NCBI GenBank assembly: GCA_023231425.1
Contig: JALNVI010000029.1
Location: forward strand, 1-31,538
From: Desulforhopalus sp.
GTDB lineage: Bacteria > Desulfobacterota > Desulfobulbia > Desulfobulbales > Desulfocapsaceae
DNA: 31,538 bases
Direction of reading: 5' to 3'
The notes under the pieces were generated by a model. It saw only the letters and a program-made list of their open reading frames with translations, was not told where the DNA came from and did not search any database. A program made the translations under genes and the position numbers. Shown in pieces: positions 1 through 8,249 of this stretch. How positions within the stretch are numbered: position 1 is the stretch's first letter; the number at the start of each line of letters is the position of its first letter.

Positions 1-126
1 CTTTCGCCCATCTTCTTCGTTACAGTCAAAAATTTATCCTCGCAATATCGAATATATAGCTCCGGTAAATTTTCTCCTGTGCCTTGAATATGAACGAAAT
101 ACAAGATTATTCAAGGGACCCTTATG
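1..126 (-). repeat. Interspersed repeat family A, copy A1 (cut by window edge)
   Basis: The sequence from CCCATCTTCTTCGTTACAG through GAATATGAACGAAATACAAG to TTCAAGGGACCCTTATGG is the reverse-orientation version of a repeat found at eight other places in the window. The right terminus (CAAGGGACCCTTAT) is intact, and the left side is likely cut by the start of the window. It lies 43 bases beyond the sbcD stop codon. The central part is diverged: the paired GGAG/CTCC arms seen in other copies are only partly kept here. Confidence 0.8.
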
Positions 127-168
127 GATACCTTGTTGTCAGTCGTCAGGATTCCCGTTTTTTCCGGC

Positions 169-1404
169 TCACTCCCGGTTGCTGTCCTCTTCCCGCAGAT
201 CCCGTACAATCTCTTCATAACACTCGACAAGTTTGCCCTGTTCCTCTTCACCAATCTGTGCAGCCGTGAGACAACGCTGAAAGACCTCAAATTCGTCGAG
301 ATCATCGAGGGTTTCCCCCGCCCGGGCTATCTGCAGGATCTGCGCCGCGAGTACGCTGTTTTTCACCCGCAACACCTCAAGACCGCTCCCCTCCACCGCC
401 TCCTCAATCTGCTGCCGCAGGTTCTGCGGAGCGGCCGCCGCTGTATAGACCACCTCAAGCCAGCACTCCACACCTTCCTCTTTCAACACTTCAATGCCGG
501 TGAGAATCCCGGCAAGATCTCCCGTCACACGCTCAAGACGTTGAAATCGCGGCACGTTAAGGGGAGTAATGCGGCAGCCCTCCTCTGTTTTAGAAAACTC
601 CACCAGCAGAACCTCCTTCTGCTGGCGCGCCTCACCGAAGCCCATCGGAATCGGCGAACCGCTGTAACGGATATGCTCGACACCCCCCACCCTCTGCGGC
701 ACATGCAGGTGGCCGAGGGCAAGATAGTCAAAACACTCCGGGAAAGTACTGACAAGGGCCAGGTTGCCAACGTAGAGATCACGCACCCCGTCACCTTCGG
801 CAGTGCGACCGCCGGCGGTAAAAAGATGTCCGGTGGCAGCGAGAGGCAACCCGGGCAGATTCAACCTGTAGCGCTGTGCTTCGGCCAGGGCACCCATCTC
901 TCGATAGTGCGCCTCAATCCCCTCAACCAGCCGCATCGTCTTCTCACCGCCGTTCTCCCCCGCCTCGGCTGCGCGCACGTCGCGATCCCGCAGATAGGGA
1001 ACCGCAGCGAGAAGCAGCCCCGGCTGCCCGTCACTCTCCTCAAGCAGCAGCAGTTCCTCCTCAGGATTCTCCCGCATGCTGCCAATGACATGGATATGCA
1101 GATGTTGCAGCACCTGCTTCGGCGCCTCAACAAAGGAGGGGGAATCGTGGTTGCCGGCCACCACCACAATATTGCGGCAAGTGGGCAGCGCCGCCACCCG
1201 ACAGAGGAAGTTGTAGTAAAGATTCTGCGCAAGATTGCCCGGCGTGCCAGTGTCGAAAATATCGCCGGAGACGACAAGGGCGTCGACCTGCTGTGCCTCA
1301 ATGGTCTGCGCAAGCCAGTCGAGAAAGGCAGTAAATTCGGGATACCGGGTGCGACCGTAAAGGCGACGGCCAAGATGCCAGTCAGAGGTATGGAGTATTT
1401 TCAT
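169..1404 (-). CDS. sbcD: Exonuclease SbcCD, nuclease subunit SbcD
   Basis: This encodes a 411-residue Mre11-type metallophosphoesterase, the nuclease half of SbcCD, which cleaves DNA hairpins and protein-blocked ends. The start is placed at the ATG giving MKILHTSDWHLGRRLYG, because that is the canonical N-terminus; in-frame sequence further upstream has no family resemblance. The phosphoesterase motifs appear in order: DWHLG, VVSGDIFD, VAGNHDS and LGHLHVPQ, followed by the YSGSPIPMGF motif typical of SbcD. The length is close to E. coli SbcD. The C-terminal third is the less conserved capping and SbcC-binding region. No sbcC partner follows: the stop codon is followed within 43 bases by a repeat, so sbcC lies outside the window or elsewhere. 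The family call is firm from the motifs. Confidence 0.95.
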   Translation of the reverse strand: MKILHTSDWHLGRRLYGRTRYPEFTAFLDWLAQTIEAQQVDALVVSGDIFDTGTPGNLAQNLYYNFLCRVAALPTCRNIVVVAGNHDSPSFVEAPKQVLQHLHIHVIGSMRENPEEELLLLEESDGQPGLLLAAVPYLRDRDVRAAEAGENGGEKTMRLVEGIEAHYREMGALAEAQRYRLNLPGLPLAATGHLFTAGGRTAEGDGVRDLYVGNLALVSTFPECFDYLALGHLHVPQRVGGVEHIRYSGSPIPMGFGEARQQKEVLLVEFSKTEEGCRITPLNVPRFQRLERVTGDLAGILTGIEVLKEEGVECWLEVVYTAAAAPQNLRQQIEEAVEGSGLEVLRVKNSVLAAQILQIARAGETLDDLDEFEVFQRCLTAAQIGEEEQGKLVECYEEIVRDLREEDSNRE

Positions 1405-1521
1405 CGGCGCGGCTCCGAATTGAGAGAATAAAAAACGGGCGGCATGAAGTGTACATGCCGCCCGTAAATTGAACAAGGCCGTTGAACAGCTCATTAAACA
1501 GGGGCGCATCTTGAGATACGC

Positions 1522-1582
1522 CGTGGAGAAAGCAAAAGAGGGTAAAACAGTTTTTTCCCACCGCGAAGAACGCGAAACATGC
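1522..1582. repeat. Short GC-punctuated repeat (family C)
   Basis: The segment GTTTTTTCCCACCGCGAAGAACGCGAA resembles ATTTTTTACCGCGAAGAACG...GGAACGCGAAAG near position 19770-19812. Both lie in gaps between genes. The copies share a purine-rich lead (AAAGCAAAAG/AAAGCGGTAAGAC), the T6 tract and the CGCGAAGAACGC core. The role is unknown, and two copies are too few to define boundaries. A short stretch further on (about 1600-1617, CGGGAACATCGAATG) also resembles one terminus of family A. Confidence 0.5.
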
Positions 1583-1632
1583 TGAAATTACATACGGGAA
1601 CATCGAATGTGGGATTCCCTGAGACGATCTCC

Positions 1633-3741
1633 TTATTTCAGCGCCTGAGCCTGTACCGCCGTCATGGCAACGGTATTGACAATGTCAGTCACAAGACAGC
1701 CGCGGCTGAGATCATTCACCGGTTTGCGCAATCCCTGCAGCAGCGGGCCGATGGCAACCGCTCCAGAGGAGCGCTGTACCGCCTTGTAGGTGTTATTGCC
1801 GGTATTGAGATCCGGGAAGATGAAGACGGTAGCCCGTCCAGCGACTTTACTGCCCGGCATTTTGGAGGCCCCGACATAGGGGTCAATGGCTGCATCATAC
1901 TGAATCGGCCCTTCAATGGGCAGACCTGGATAGAGACGCTCTGCCCGTTTACGGGCCAGTTCTGTGGCCTCACGAACCTTGTCCACCTGCTCACCTTTTC
2001 CGGAGGTTCCAGAGGAGTAGGAGAGCATGGCCACCCGCGGCTCAATACCGAAGAGTTTCGCAGTCAGTGCAGAACTTGTGGCAATTTCAGCGAGTTCAGC
2101 AGCATTGGGATTGGGGTTAACAGCACAGTCACCGTAAGCCAGCACCCGGTCATTGAGACACATAAAGAAAACAGAGGAGACGACGGAGCAGTCCGGCACG
2201 GTTTTAATGATCTGAAACGCGGGACGGATGGTATTGGCGGTGGTGTGTGCGGCCCCGGAAACCATGCCGTCGGCGTGTCCCTTATAGATCATCATGGTGG
2301 CGAAGTAGTTTAAGTCGCCGATGGTATCACTGGCAAACTCCCGTGAGATACCCTTGTGCTTGCGCAGCTCATAGTAAGCATCTACGTATTCATCGAAGTG
2401 CGGCGATTTAATCGGATTGACCATCTCCGCGCCGTCAAGGTGCAGGCCGAGACTTCTCACCCGCTCGGCAATTTTTACTTCATCACCGAGGATGGTAAGG
2501 TTGGCGACATCCCGGCGCAGAAGAATTTCCGCAGCCTGAAGGATACGATCGTCCTCACCTTCAGGGAGAACAATATGCTGTTTGTCCGACTGGGCTCGCA
2601 GCAGAAGACGGGATTCAAACATCTTCGGAGTTACAGTAGTCGTCTTGCGGGTGATGATCTTATCCCGCAATTCAACCATATCCACATGGCGTTCAAACAG
2701 GGCCAGCGCCTCGTTGATCTTGCGGCTGTTGTCTGGAGTAATGCATGCGTGAATGGAGTCTACCCGAATTGCCGCCTGGTACGTATTTTCCGCTACGGAA
2801 ATAATTGGGACGAGGTCCGGAAAGCCCTCGATGACCTTTTGTACGGAATGTTCCGGAACCAGTCCACCGGTGAGCATAATACCTGAGATATTAGGCATGC
2901 TCTTGGACTCCACTGCGGCAAGGGAACCGAGAATAATGTCTGAGCGGTCACCGGCGGTAATGATCAGATTGCCGTATTCGATGCGCTCAAGAAAGTTCCG
3001 CAGCTGCATGGAGGCTATGGTGAAACCGCGTACATGCCGGGTCAGTTTATCCGCGCCGTAGAGGACTTCCGCGTTGACCAGTCTTGCAACTTCACCCACC
3101 GAAGGGTTGCCAAGGTTTTCATCATGGGAAATAACGTAGACACTCTGTTTCCCCACCAGCGGATCACTCTCAAGAGCTGCTTTTATCTTCTCAAGGGAAG
3201 TGGGATCAACGCGGTTGACAATAACACCCACCACACTGCTGCTCTTCTCCGCCAGCGACTCATAATAAACCTTCACTGAGCGCCGGATATCATCAGCCTG
3301 CATGTGGCGGCCATCTGTGACCAGCAGTATCGGAGCTGCAAGGTTGTTGGCAATATCAGTGTTGAGATCAAAATCAAAGGAGGAGGTGGCACCGGTCATC
3401 TCAAGCCCGTCAATGAGGATAAAATCAGATCTCGCGGCAAGGGCGTTGAATTTGTTGAGGATCTTTTCGTGCAACTCATCATCCCGCCCCAGAGAGATCA
3501 GAGTGTTGGCCTCATCGGCGGTAAAGGCATACATTTCATCATACTCAAATGTAAGGCCGTAGTGGCTGCGGATAAGTTCGATGGTGTTGTCGTACACGTG
3601 CCGGTTGTAATCGGCATCCACCAGCGGACGAAAGAAAGCAACTCTCTTGATATTCCGGGTGAGGAGCTCCATCAACCCGAGAATTACTGCAGATTTACCA
3701 ATGCGGCGTTCAGTCGCAGTAACATAAAGTGTATTTGCCAT
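1633..3741 (-). CDS. pta: Phosphate acetyltransferase with N-terminal P-loop and DRTGG-type regions
   Basis: This encodes a 702-residue enzyme interconverting acetyl-CoA and acetyl phosphate, central to acetate metabolism and substrate-level ATP formation in anaerobes. The start is the ATG giving MANTLYVTATERRIGKSAV, with a GGAGAG ribosome-binding site 7 bases upstream. Residues 1-200 form a P-loop NTPase-like (AAA_26/CobB-like) domain with GKS. Residues about 210-330 look like the DRTGG regulatory domain of long Pta proteins. The C-terminal half is the PTA_PTB catalytic domain, with SGAAHTTANTIRPAFQIIK and YSSGTSGKGEQVDKV, and ends in the usual LSRGCLVTDIVNTVAMTAVQ. Length and domain order match the long E. 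coli-type Pta. No acetate kinase gene adjoins it on either side, although ackA-pta pairing is common. Confidence 0.95.
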   Translation of the reverse strand: MANTLYVTATERRIGKSAVILGLMELLTRNIKRVAFFRPLVDADYNRHVYDNTIELIRSHYGLTFEYDEMYAFTADEANTLISLGRDDELHEKILNKFNALAARSDFILIDGLEMTGATSSFDFDLNTDIANNLAAPILLVTDGRHMQADDIRRSVKVYYESLAEKSSSVVGVIVNRVDPTSLEKIKAALESDPLVGKQSVYVISHDENLGNPSVGEVARLVNAEVLYGADKLTRHVRGFTIASMQLRNFLERIEYGNLIITAGDRSDIILGSLAAVESKSMPNISGIMLTGGLVPEHSVQKVIEGFPDLVPIISVAENTYQAAIRVDSIHACITPDNSRKINEALALFERHVDMVELRDKIITRKTTTVTPKMFESRLLLRAQSDKQHIVLPEGEDDRILQAAEILLRRDVANLTILGDEVKIAERVRSLGLHLDGAEMVNPIKSPHFDEYVDAYYELRKHKGISREFASDTIGDLNYFATMMIYKGHADGMVSGAAHTTANTIRPAFQIIKTVPDCSVVSSVFFMCLNDRVLAYGDCAVNPNPNAAELAEIATSSALTAKLFGIEPRVAMLSYSSGTSGKGEQVDKVREATELARKRAERLYPGLPIEGPIQYDAAIDPYVGASKMPGSKVAGRATVFIFPDLNTGNNTYKAVQRSSGAVAIGPLLQGLRKPVNDLSRGCLVTDIVNTVAMTAVQAQALK

Positions 3742-4419
3742 ACTACGCTCTCCTGATTTACTATAATACGGGGATTCCCCTGCGGAATTCCTGTTTTCAC
3801 ATGGAAATTCGCAAATATACCGCTGCATACATGAAAATACAAGCACAGCAGGCGACACCAAACGATGAGGGTGGTCTGTGTCCAGACCAATAACACCGTA
3901 AAAATAAAGAGAGAGAATCTCTTTTCCCTTAATCCCCTGCAAAAATCAACATTATCACGGCAGAAAAATGCATGGAAGCCCTGCCACTCCCCGATGGGCG
4001 GGTTACACGCTGAAGAGATTGCCATAGAGCCTGAAACAGACGGGAAAGACACGCTGCCATCCCCATCATTTTTGCTCCAACGGCGACACAAAAAAACCGG
4101 GAACTCAAAACATCGGAGTATTCAATTCCAGGAAAAGCATTACAGGGGGCCTTGAGACAGCCTGTATTTCGTTCATATTCGAGGCACAGGAGGAAGTTTA
4201 CCGGAGGGATATTTGATATCGGAGTCCAGGCCTGGCTCCGAGGATAATTTTTTGACTGTAACGAAGAAGAGGGGCGATTATTCGATGTTCCCAATAAACT
4301 AAAAGCCAGAGGATACATTTCCACTTCCACCGGCATTTTACGCTAACCTCAGCGAAAAAAAGCACAGCCATGGGAAATATCAGGAGGAGGCCCCTCATTC
4401 AGACCTGTGCGACAGGTGT
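3742..4419. other. Gene-poor gap upstream of pta
   Basis: About 680 bases without a convincing gene. The pta-proximal part must hold its promoter. An AT-rich TATTATAG stretch about 20-30 bases before the ribosome-binding site could be a -10 region, and it sits next to the small palindrome GGGGAATCCCC; neither is strong. The distal part is occupied by repeat copy A2. Short open frames on both strands here have no family signature, ribosome-binding site or coding-like composition. Confidence 0.5.
4138..4294 (+). repeat. Interspersed repeat family A, copy A2
   Basis: A near full-length copy in forward orientation. It runs from GGGGGCCTTGAGACAGCCTG through TGTATTTCGTTCATATTCG and GAGGCACAGGAGG to the central inverted repeat GATATCGGAGTCCAGG/CCTGGCTCCGAGG, then GACTGTAACGAAGAAGA and the terminus TTCGATGTTCCCAATA. 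The right terminus is of the GATGTTCCC type also seen, inverted, in A8 and A9, whereas A5 and A7 end in AAGGTNNCCTTATG. Confidence 0.85.
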
Positions 4420-5637
4420 TCAATCCTCTTTGATTTTCATAAACCAGAGATCACCTTTAATCCAGGCATCTTTTTCCCTTCGAATGGCACTCGTATGTTT
4501 TTCAAGGATTTGCCAGCCTGTTGCGCAGGCGACTCTTTCAATATAATGAGAACTGTGGGCAAATCGACCCGTCAACCGTAAAGAGAACCCTTCTCCAGTT
4601 TCACTTTCTGTTGAAAAACAAAAAAGGACATCCGCAGCTGCACGCTGACGCAGCAGTCGAAACGTCTCTTTCAGCTCACCCAGGTATATAAAGACGTCTG
4701 CTGCCAGAATAAAGTCATACATCCTCGTATCCCGGGCCAGAAACTCATTAACATCGCATTCTGTTAGAAAATGATAAATTCCCTTCTCCCGGGCAATATC
4801 AATCATCCTGGGAGAAAGATCTACCCCTGACAACTGCCTGATTAAATCCGCAAAAGACTCACCACTCAACCCGGTGCCACAACCGAGATCAAGACCACAG
4901 TCAAATGATTTTTTCCAGGAGCTCCCTTTTTCCACAACCTCTCGAATACTCTCAGGAACAGTATACTGAAGCTCTTCAACCAGACTTTTTTCATAGAAGT
5001 TAGAATAGTTATCAAAAACTTCTTTAACATAAACCTTTGGAGAAGCGACGACTTCAGCCCCGGTGAGTGCTGCAAGCATATATTCGGCCATCTTGTGTTC
5101 CGGCCGCAATTCCAGGACTCTCTTAAAATAAAAGACAGCCTTTTTTATATCACCTGACAAATGATAGACATAGGCAATATTATTATTAGCAGAAAAATGA
5201 TCCGGAGAAAGTTCTAAGACTCTCAGGTAGAGATGTTCGGACTCATCAAGATATTTAAGGTCCCTGTAACAACCCGCGGCATTGTAGAGTGCGTCAATAC
5301 TTTCCGGCTCACTTTTCAAGACCTCTTTATAATATTTAAGGGCTGTTTCAATGTCACCTGTCTGCTTACAGCAAAGAGCAAGATTAAAAATAATATCATT
5401 ATCTGAAGGTTGTAACTCCGCAGCACATTCAAAGGATTTTCGGGCCTCGCCGAAATCCTGAGACTCATAAAGAAGCAGTCCAAAATTATAATGTAAAATG
5501 GGAGCATCAGCAAAATGATAGAGCAGTTTTTTGTACCCGGATCTGGCAGCTTCGTATCTTTGGTTCTGATGATCTTCGCAAGCTTTCAAAAAAATTGCGT
5601 TGAATTCTTCGGCGTTAAGATATTCTTTTTTTTTCAT
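4420..5637 (-). CDS. TPR-repeat protein with C-terminal SAM-dependent methyltransferase domain
   Basis: This encodes 405 residues from the ATG giving MKKKEYLNAEEF. A second in-frame ATG 57 bases upstream (5694) is possible; neither has a clear ribosome-binding site. Residues 10-185 hold about five tetratricopeptide repeats with the usual A/G/Y/F pattern (ALYNAAGCYRDLKYLDESEHLY, NNNIAYVYHLSGDIKKAVFYF). Residues about 200-400 are a class I methyltransferase with motif I DLGCGTGLSG, the acidic loop GVDLSPRMIDIA, and DFILAADVFIYLGELKETF as motif IV and after. The family resembles TPR-methyltransferases that modify proteins or small molecules, but the substrate cannot be read from the sequence. 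It lies between two family A repeats in opposite orientation, in a visibly AT-richer segment than its neighbours, which suggests acquisition. Confidence 0.85.
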   Translation of the reverse strand: MKKKEYLNAEEFNAIFLKACEDHQNQRYEAARSGYKKLLYHFADAPILHYNFGLLLYESQDFGEARKSFECAAELQPSDNDIIFNLALCCKQTGDIETALKYYKEVLKSEPESIDALYNAAGCYRDLKYLDESEHLYLRVLELSPDHFSANNNIAYVYHLSGDIKKAVFYFKRVLELRPEHKMAEYMLAALTGAEVVASPKVYVKEVFDNYSNFYEKSLVEELQYTVPESIREVVEKGSSWKKSFDCGLDLGCGTGLSGESFADLIRQLSGVDLSPRMIDIAREKGIYHFLTECDVNEFLARDTRMYDFILAADVFIYLGELKETFRLLRQRAAADVLFCFSTESETGEGFSLRLTGRFAHSSHYIERVACATGWQILEKHTSAIRREKDAWIKGDLWFMKIKED

Positions 5638-5699
5638 GATACACAATCGGGTGAAATCATTTAACAACTTTTGGAGGTTGATCGGATAAATCATTTTAT

Positions 5700-5853
5700 A
5701 AAGACATTGAATAATCGCTCATCTTCTTCATTACAGGCAAAAATTTATTTTCGGAGGTAAGCCTGAACTCCGATATCATTCATGGCTGTAATAAATTTCC
5801 TCCCGATCCTCGAATCTGAACGAAATAAAAGCTGCTCCAAAGTCCCCTTATAT
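5700..5853 (-). repeat. Interspersed repeat family A, copy A3
   Basis: A reverse-orientation copy: CATTGAATAATCGCTCATC, then TCTTCTTCATTACAGGCAA, the central inverted repeat TCGGAGGTAAGCCTGAACTCCGATATC, then CTCGAATCTGAACGAAATAAA and the terminus AAAGTCCCCTTATA. It sits directly upstream of the TPR-methyltransferase and may carry or replace its promoter. Confidence 0.8.
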
Positions 5854-6164
5854 AAAATGCGCTTTTTTATACCATATTTCCGATATCATAACAATATTCA
5901 GAATGACATGCAAAGCCATCTCCTTTATTTTACATGCTTTTTTTCTATTATTCATATCCACCGGTTGTGACAATGCCCATCCAAAATAACGAGACAACCA
6001 CATTATTATACAGGCCAATACACCCAGGGGTTCATACCAGTAATTCCCGAACACCCACTGAAACGCCGCAACAGCGTAGTTTGTCAGTGAAGACTTCCAA
6101 CCGTAACAGCCCTTTTAAGACCTTTCCTGGCGTCAAGTTTAATGGGTACCTTAAATAACCAGCC

Positions 6165-6268
6165 TTTTGCCCATCTTTTTCGTTACAGGGTACTTTGAAT
6201 ACTTTTGTATTTCGTTCATATTCGAGGCACAGGGGGAAATACAAGCTGTTTCAAGGGACCCTGATGAC
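6165..6268. repeat. Interspersed repeat family A, rearranged copy A4 (inverted pair of one terminus)
   Basis: This starts like a reverse-orientation copy (TTTGCCCATCTTTTTCGTTACAG) but jumps directly to the opposite terminus, GGGTACTTTGAATACTTTTG then TATTTCGTTCATATTCGAGG, and returns as its own inverse, AAATACAAGCTGTTTCAAGG GACCC. The centre and one arm of a normal copy are missing. Positions 6188-6212 and 6237-6261 can pair at about 18 of 25 positions, making a hairpin. Confidence 0.7.
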
Positions 6269-6294
6269 AGAAATCCGTTGTCTCTTTCCTTTTT

Positions 6295-6754
6295 CTAACG
6301 TGTTGCCATATCATTTTTTGAGACCAGGCTCTTTTTGAGCCTGCCATTGTCCAGCGCCAATATCTCCTTACAACCCGTAATTGTGTCAAAAAAACTACTT
6401 ATCACCAAGCTGGCATCATCTTTGCTCTTCCTCTGCGTTCGTTTACAAAGCGTAAAAGGACTGGTCCCTTCCTCAAGGGTAACAAAGGACGCATTCTGGC
6501 TGCAAACAATCCTTTCCAGTCCCCCTTCGCGTCCTCTCAGTCATCACTGTCGGAAAACGTTCTGCAATGCCTGCACAATCAGGAATAAAAACGACCACGG
6601 CCCGCTTGTGTTTACCGTTTTTTTTGCAGAGGTAATTCGACAGAAAATCAACAACGTACAGATTCAGGTGACCATCCATGTCGAAGCCACTTTCGCACCG
6701 TCTGCAATACTTCATGGCTTTTTTCAAGATACCCTTATGGGTACCTTGAAACAT
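6295..6754 (-). pseudogene. Decayed reading frame of unknown function
   Basis: Two overlapping minus-strand open frames join if one frameshift near 6476-6482 is allowed. The first reads MKYCRRCESGFDMDGHLN... and KRAVVVFIPDCAGIAERF, and reaches a stop at 6473. The second begins TLEEGTSPFTLCKRTQRKSK and ends KSLVSKNDMATR with a stop at 6295. The CxxC near the start and the KR-rich composition recall DNA-interacting or transposase fragments, but no family is recognised. The 5' part runs into repeat A5. Chance open frames remain a real alternative. Confidence 0.3.
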
Positions 6755-7043
6755 CTTGTATTTCGTTCATATTAGAGGCTCGGGAGGGACGTTACCACAG
6801 GCATCTGTTTGATATCGGAGTCCAGGAGTCTGTCAGATTTAGACTTTTTCCCCATATTGGCGTTATTTTCAAATAACAAATAACCGTAATATCAGCAAGA
6901 TGCGTGTACTCGATTTTCTAAAAACGCCTTAATATAAAAAAAACTTATTATCCGACAGACTTCTGGAACTTACCTCCGAGGACAAATTTTTGCCTGTAAC
7001 GAAGAAGATGGATGAAAAACTGATTATTTAAGGTTCCCTTATG
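6730..7043 (+). repeat. Interspersed repeat family A, copy A5 (interrupted)
   Basis: A forward-orientation copy with both termini: CTTATGGGTACCTTGAAACA on the left and GATTATTTAAGGTTCCCTTATG on the right. These form the inverted terminal repeat of the family. The body matches other copies (TTGTATTTCGTTCATATTAG, then GATATCGGAGT, then CTTACCTCCGAGG and TGTAACGAAGAAGATGG), but is split at the centre by the insertion at 6821-6966. Confidence 0.85.
6821..6966. mobile_element. 146-bp insertion with terminal inverted repeats inside copy A5
   Basis: The centre of repeat A5 is split by 146 bases absent from the other copies. Its ends are CCAGGAGTCTGTCAGAT and ATCCGACAGACTTCTGG, which are inverted repeats matching at 15 of 17 positions, with an uninterrupted AGTCTGTC/GACAGACT core. 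The interior is AT-rich and too short to encode a transposase, so it resembles a miniature inverted-repeat element. No clear target duplication could be assigned. Confidence 0.6.
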
Positions 7044-7194
7044 TCTGTGTTGCACTTATTGTACGAATCCAGTGAAGAATTCACGTTTCGAAAAAATATC
7101 GAAAAAAGTAGAAATCAGCAGGAAATATTTGTATTTTTTCAAAAGGGCTATATTGAATATCCCACTTTAAATTTCATATTTGATGAGGAAGGCA

Positions 7195-8073
7195 ATGAAC
7201 AAAAAGACAGCAGCAATAGCAGGTATCGTGATTATAGCAGCCGCCTGGTTTGGTGGCAAGGCATGGGTTAATTCAAATGCCGCAAAAGAAGTAGACTCTG
7301 CCATCATCAGCATACAGGAACAGACAGGTGTGAAAGCAACCTACAAATCTGTAGATGTCAACCCCCTCTCCGGCAGTGGCGCCCTTTTTGATATAACCCT
7401 GACCGATCCCAAAAATCAGACCATCACTGTTGAGAAAGCCTTTCTCACCAATTTTGACCGTGAAAATGAGATCCCGGCCCATGCCACACTGAAACTCATC
7501 GGCGTTAAAACAAGCGGAGACAATGCAGAGCTGAACGAGAGATTAAAAGAACTCGGTTACGAAAAATTGCCGCTGGCAGATGTAACGGGTTCATACACCT
7601 GCAACCACCAGAAAAGGACCCTTGATGTCAAAGAGTTCGGTGTGAAGATGGAAGGAATCGGCAGCTATGTGCTCAAGGCACAGCTTGACAATCTGGTTTT
7701 GGACAAAGAGAACGTGAATTCCGGGGCCCTCCTCCTCGGCAGCATGGCAATCACCGTGAAGCAGGCCTCCTGCACCTTTATTGATGATGGGCTAATGGCC
7801 CGCCTCTTCGATGCCGAGGCAAAAAGACAGGGAATCCCCCTTGAGGATCTGAAAAAACGACTCAATGATACCGCTGCACAGAATATGGCCATGCTGGGTG
7901 ATTCCCCCCAGGTCAAGGAGATTACCGCTGCTGTGCAGACTTTCATAAAAAATCCGCAGCGCATCACCATCCTGATCAGACCGAAACAGCCAGTTTCCGT
8001 CGGCCAGCTTATACAACTCGGCAACAACCCCGCAGAACTTCTCAGCACCCTTGGAATTCAAGTAAAACCTTGA
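7195..8073 (+). CDS. Membrane-anchored protein of unknown function
   Basis: This encodes 292 residues from the ATG giving MNKKTAAIAGIVIIAAAWFGG. That start has AGGA centred about 7 bases upstream and puts a charged tail directly before a single hydrophobic segment (residues 5-22); an ATG 15 bases earlier is less likely. The rest is predicted soluble and extracytoplasmic. A pattern resembling DUF945/AsmA-like surface proteins follows (GVKATYKSVDVNPLSGSGALFDITL), with alternating beta-strand-like stretches and a late helical region (MARLFDAEAKRQGIPLEDLKKRL). I do not recognise the family with certainty. It stands alone between the repeat island and a strong hairpin, so it is probably monocistronic. 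It ends before the hairpin at 8120-8155. Confidence 0.7.
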   Translation: MNKKTAAIAGIVIIAAAWFGGKAWVNSNAAKEVDSAIISIQEQTGVKATYKSVDVNPLSGSGALFDITLTDPKNQTITVEKAFLTNFDRENEIPAHATLKLIGVKTSGDNAELNERLKELGYEKLPLADVTGSYTCNHQKRTLDVKEFGVKMEGIGSYVLKAQLDNLVLDKENVNSGALLLGSMAITVKQASCTFIDDGLMARLFDAEAKRQGIPLEDLKKRLNDTAAQNMAMLGDSPQVKEITAAVQTFIKNPQRITILIRPKQPVSVGQLIQLGNNPAELLSTLGIQVKP

Positions 8074-8119
8074 GTATTAAGCCTGAAAGGAGTAATTACC
8101 AATCCCTTCGGGCATAAAA

Positions 8120-8155
8120 GGTGTCGTACAGGCAGCAGGATACCTGTACGACACC
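8120..8155 (+). terminator. Perfect 13-bp hairpin after the membrane-anchored protein
   Basis: GGTGTCGTACAGG and CCTGTACGACACC pair perfectly around a 10-base loop, 46 bases after the stop codon at 8073. The downstream side lacks a real T tract (AGCCTCTTTA), so it is either a weak intrinsic terminator or a 3'-end stabilising or regulatory stem. It also lies 95 bases upstream of the kinase operon. Confidence 0.6.
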
Positions 8156-8249
8156 AGCCTCTTTATCGCAGCTGTCCTGCGGTCCGCCGCAAGAGTTTTT
8201 ACCCCGGCGGAACGCTGCCACCCGTACAAGGCAACACTGATCTGACATC

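Larger units (their letters stand above)
5854..7180. other. Repeat-rich, gene-poor island
   Basis: About 1.3 kb without an intact gene. It holds repeat copies A4 and A5, the insertion inside A5, and a decayed minus-strand reading frame at 6295-6754. The rest, about 5860-6160, is AT-rich and shows nothing recognisable. Density of repeats and decayed sequence marks this as a site that tolerates insertions. Confidence 0.6.

Noticed and set aside
124..1431. Long open frame (435 codons) on the plus strand
   Set aside because: It lies opposite sbcD, whose motifs are unmistakable. The plus-strand translation is rich in His, Pro, Gln and Arg with no family signature, as expected from the reverse of a GC-rich gene.
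3739..3800. GGGGATTCCCC palindrome upstream of pta as an operator
   Set aside because: It is a single short palindrome with no second copy in the window and no supporting promoter, so it is mentioned only as part of the gap.
3865..4155. Short plus-strand open frame upstream of pta
   Set aside because: No ribosome-binding site, runs into repeat A2, and its composition is not protein-like.
7041..7271. Plus-strand open frame of 76 codons before the membrane-anchored protein
   Set aside because: It starts at the end of repeat A5, overlaps the real gene in another frame, and has no recognisable sequence.
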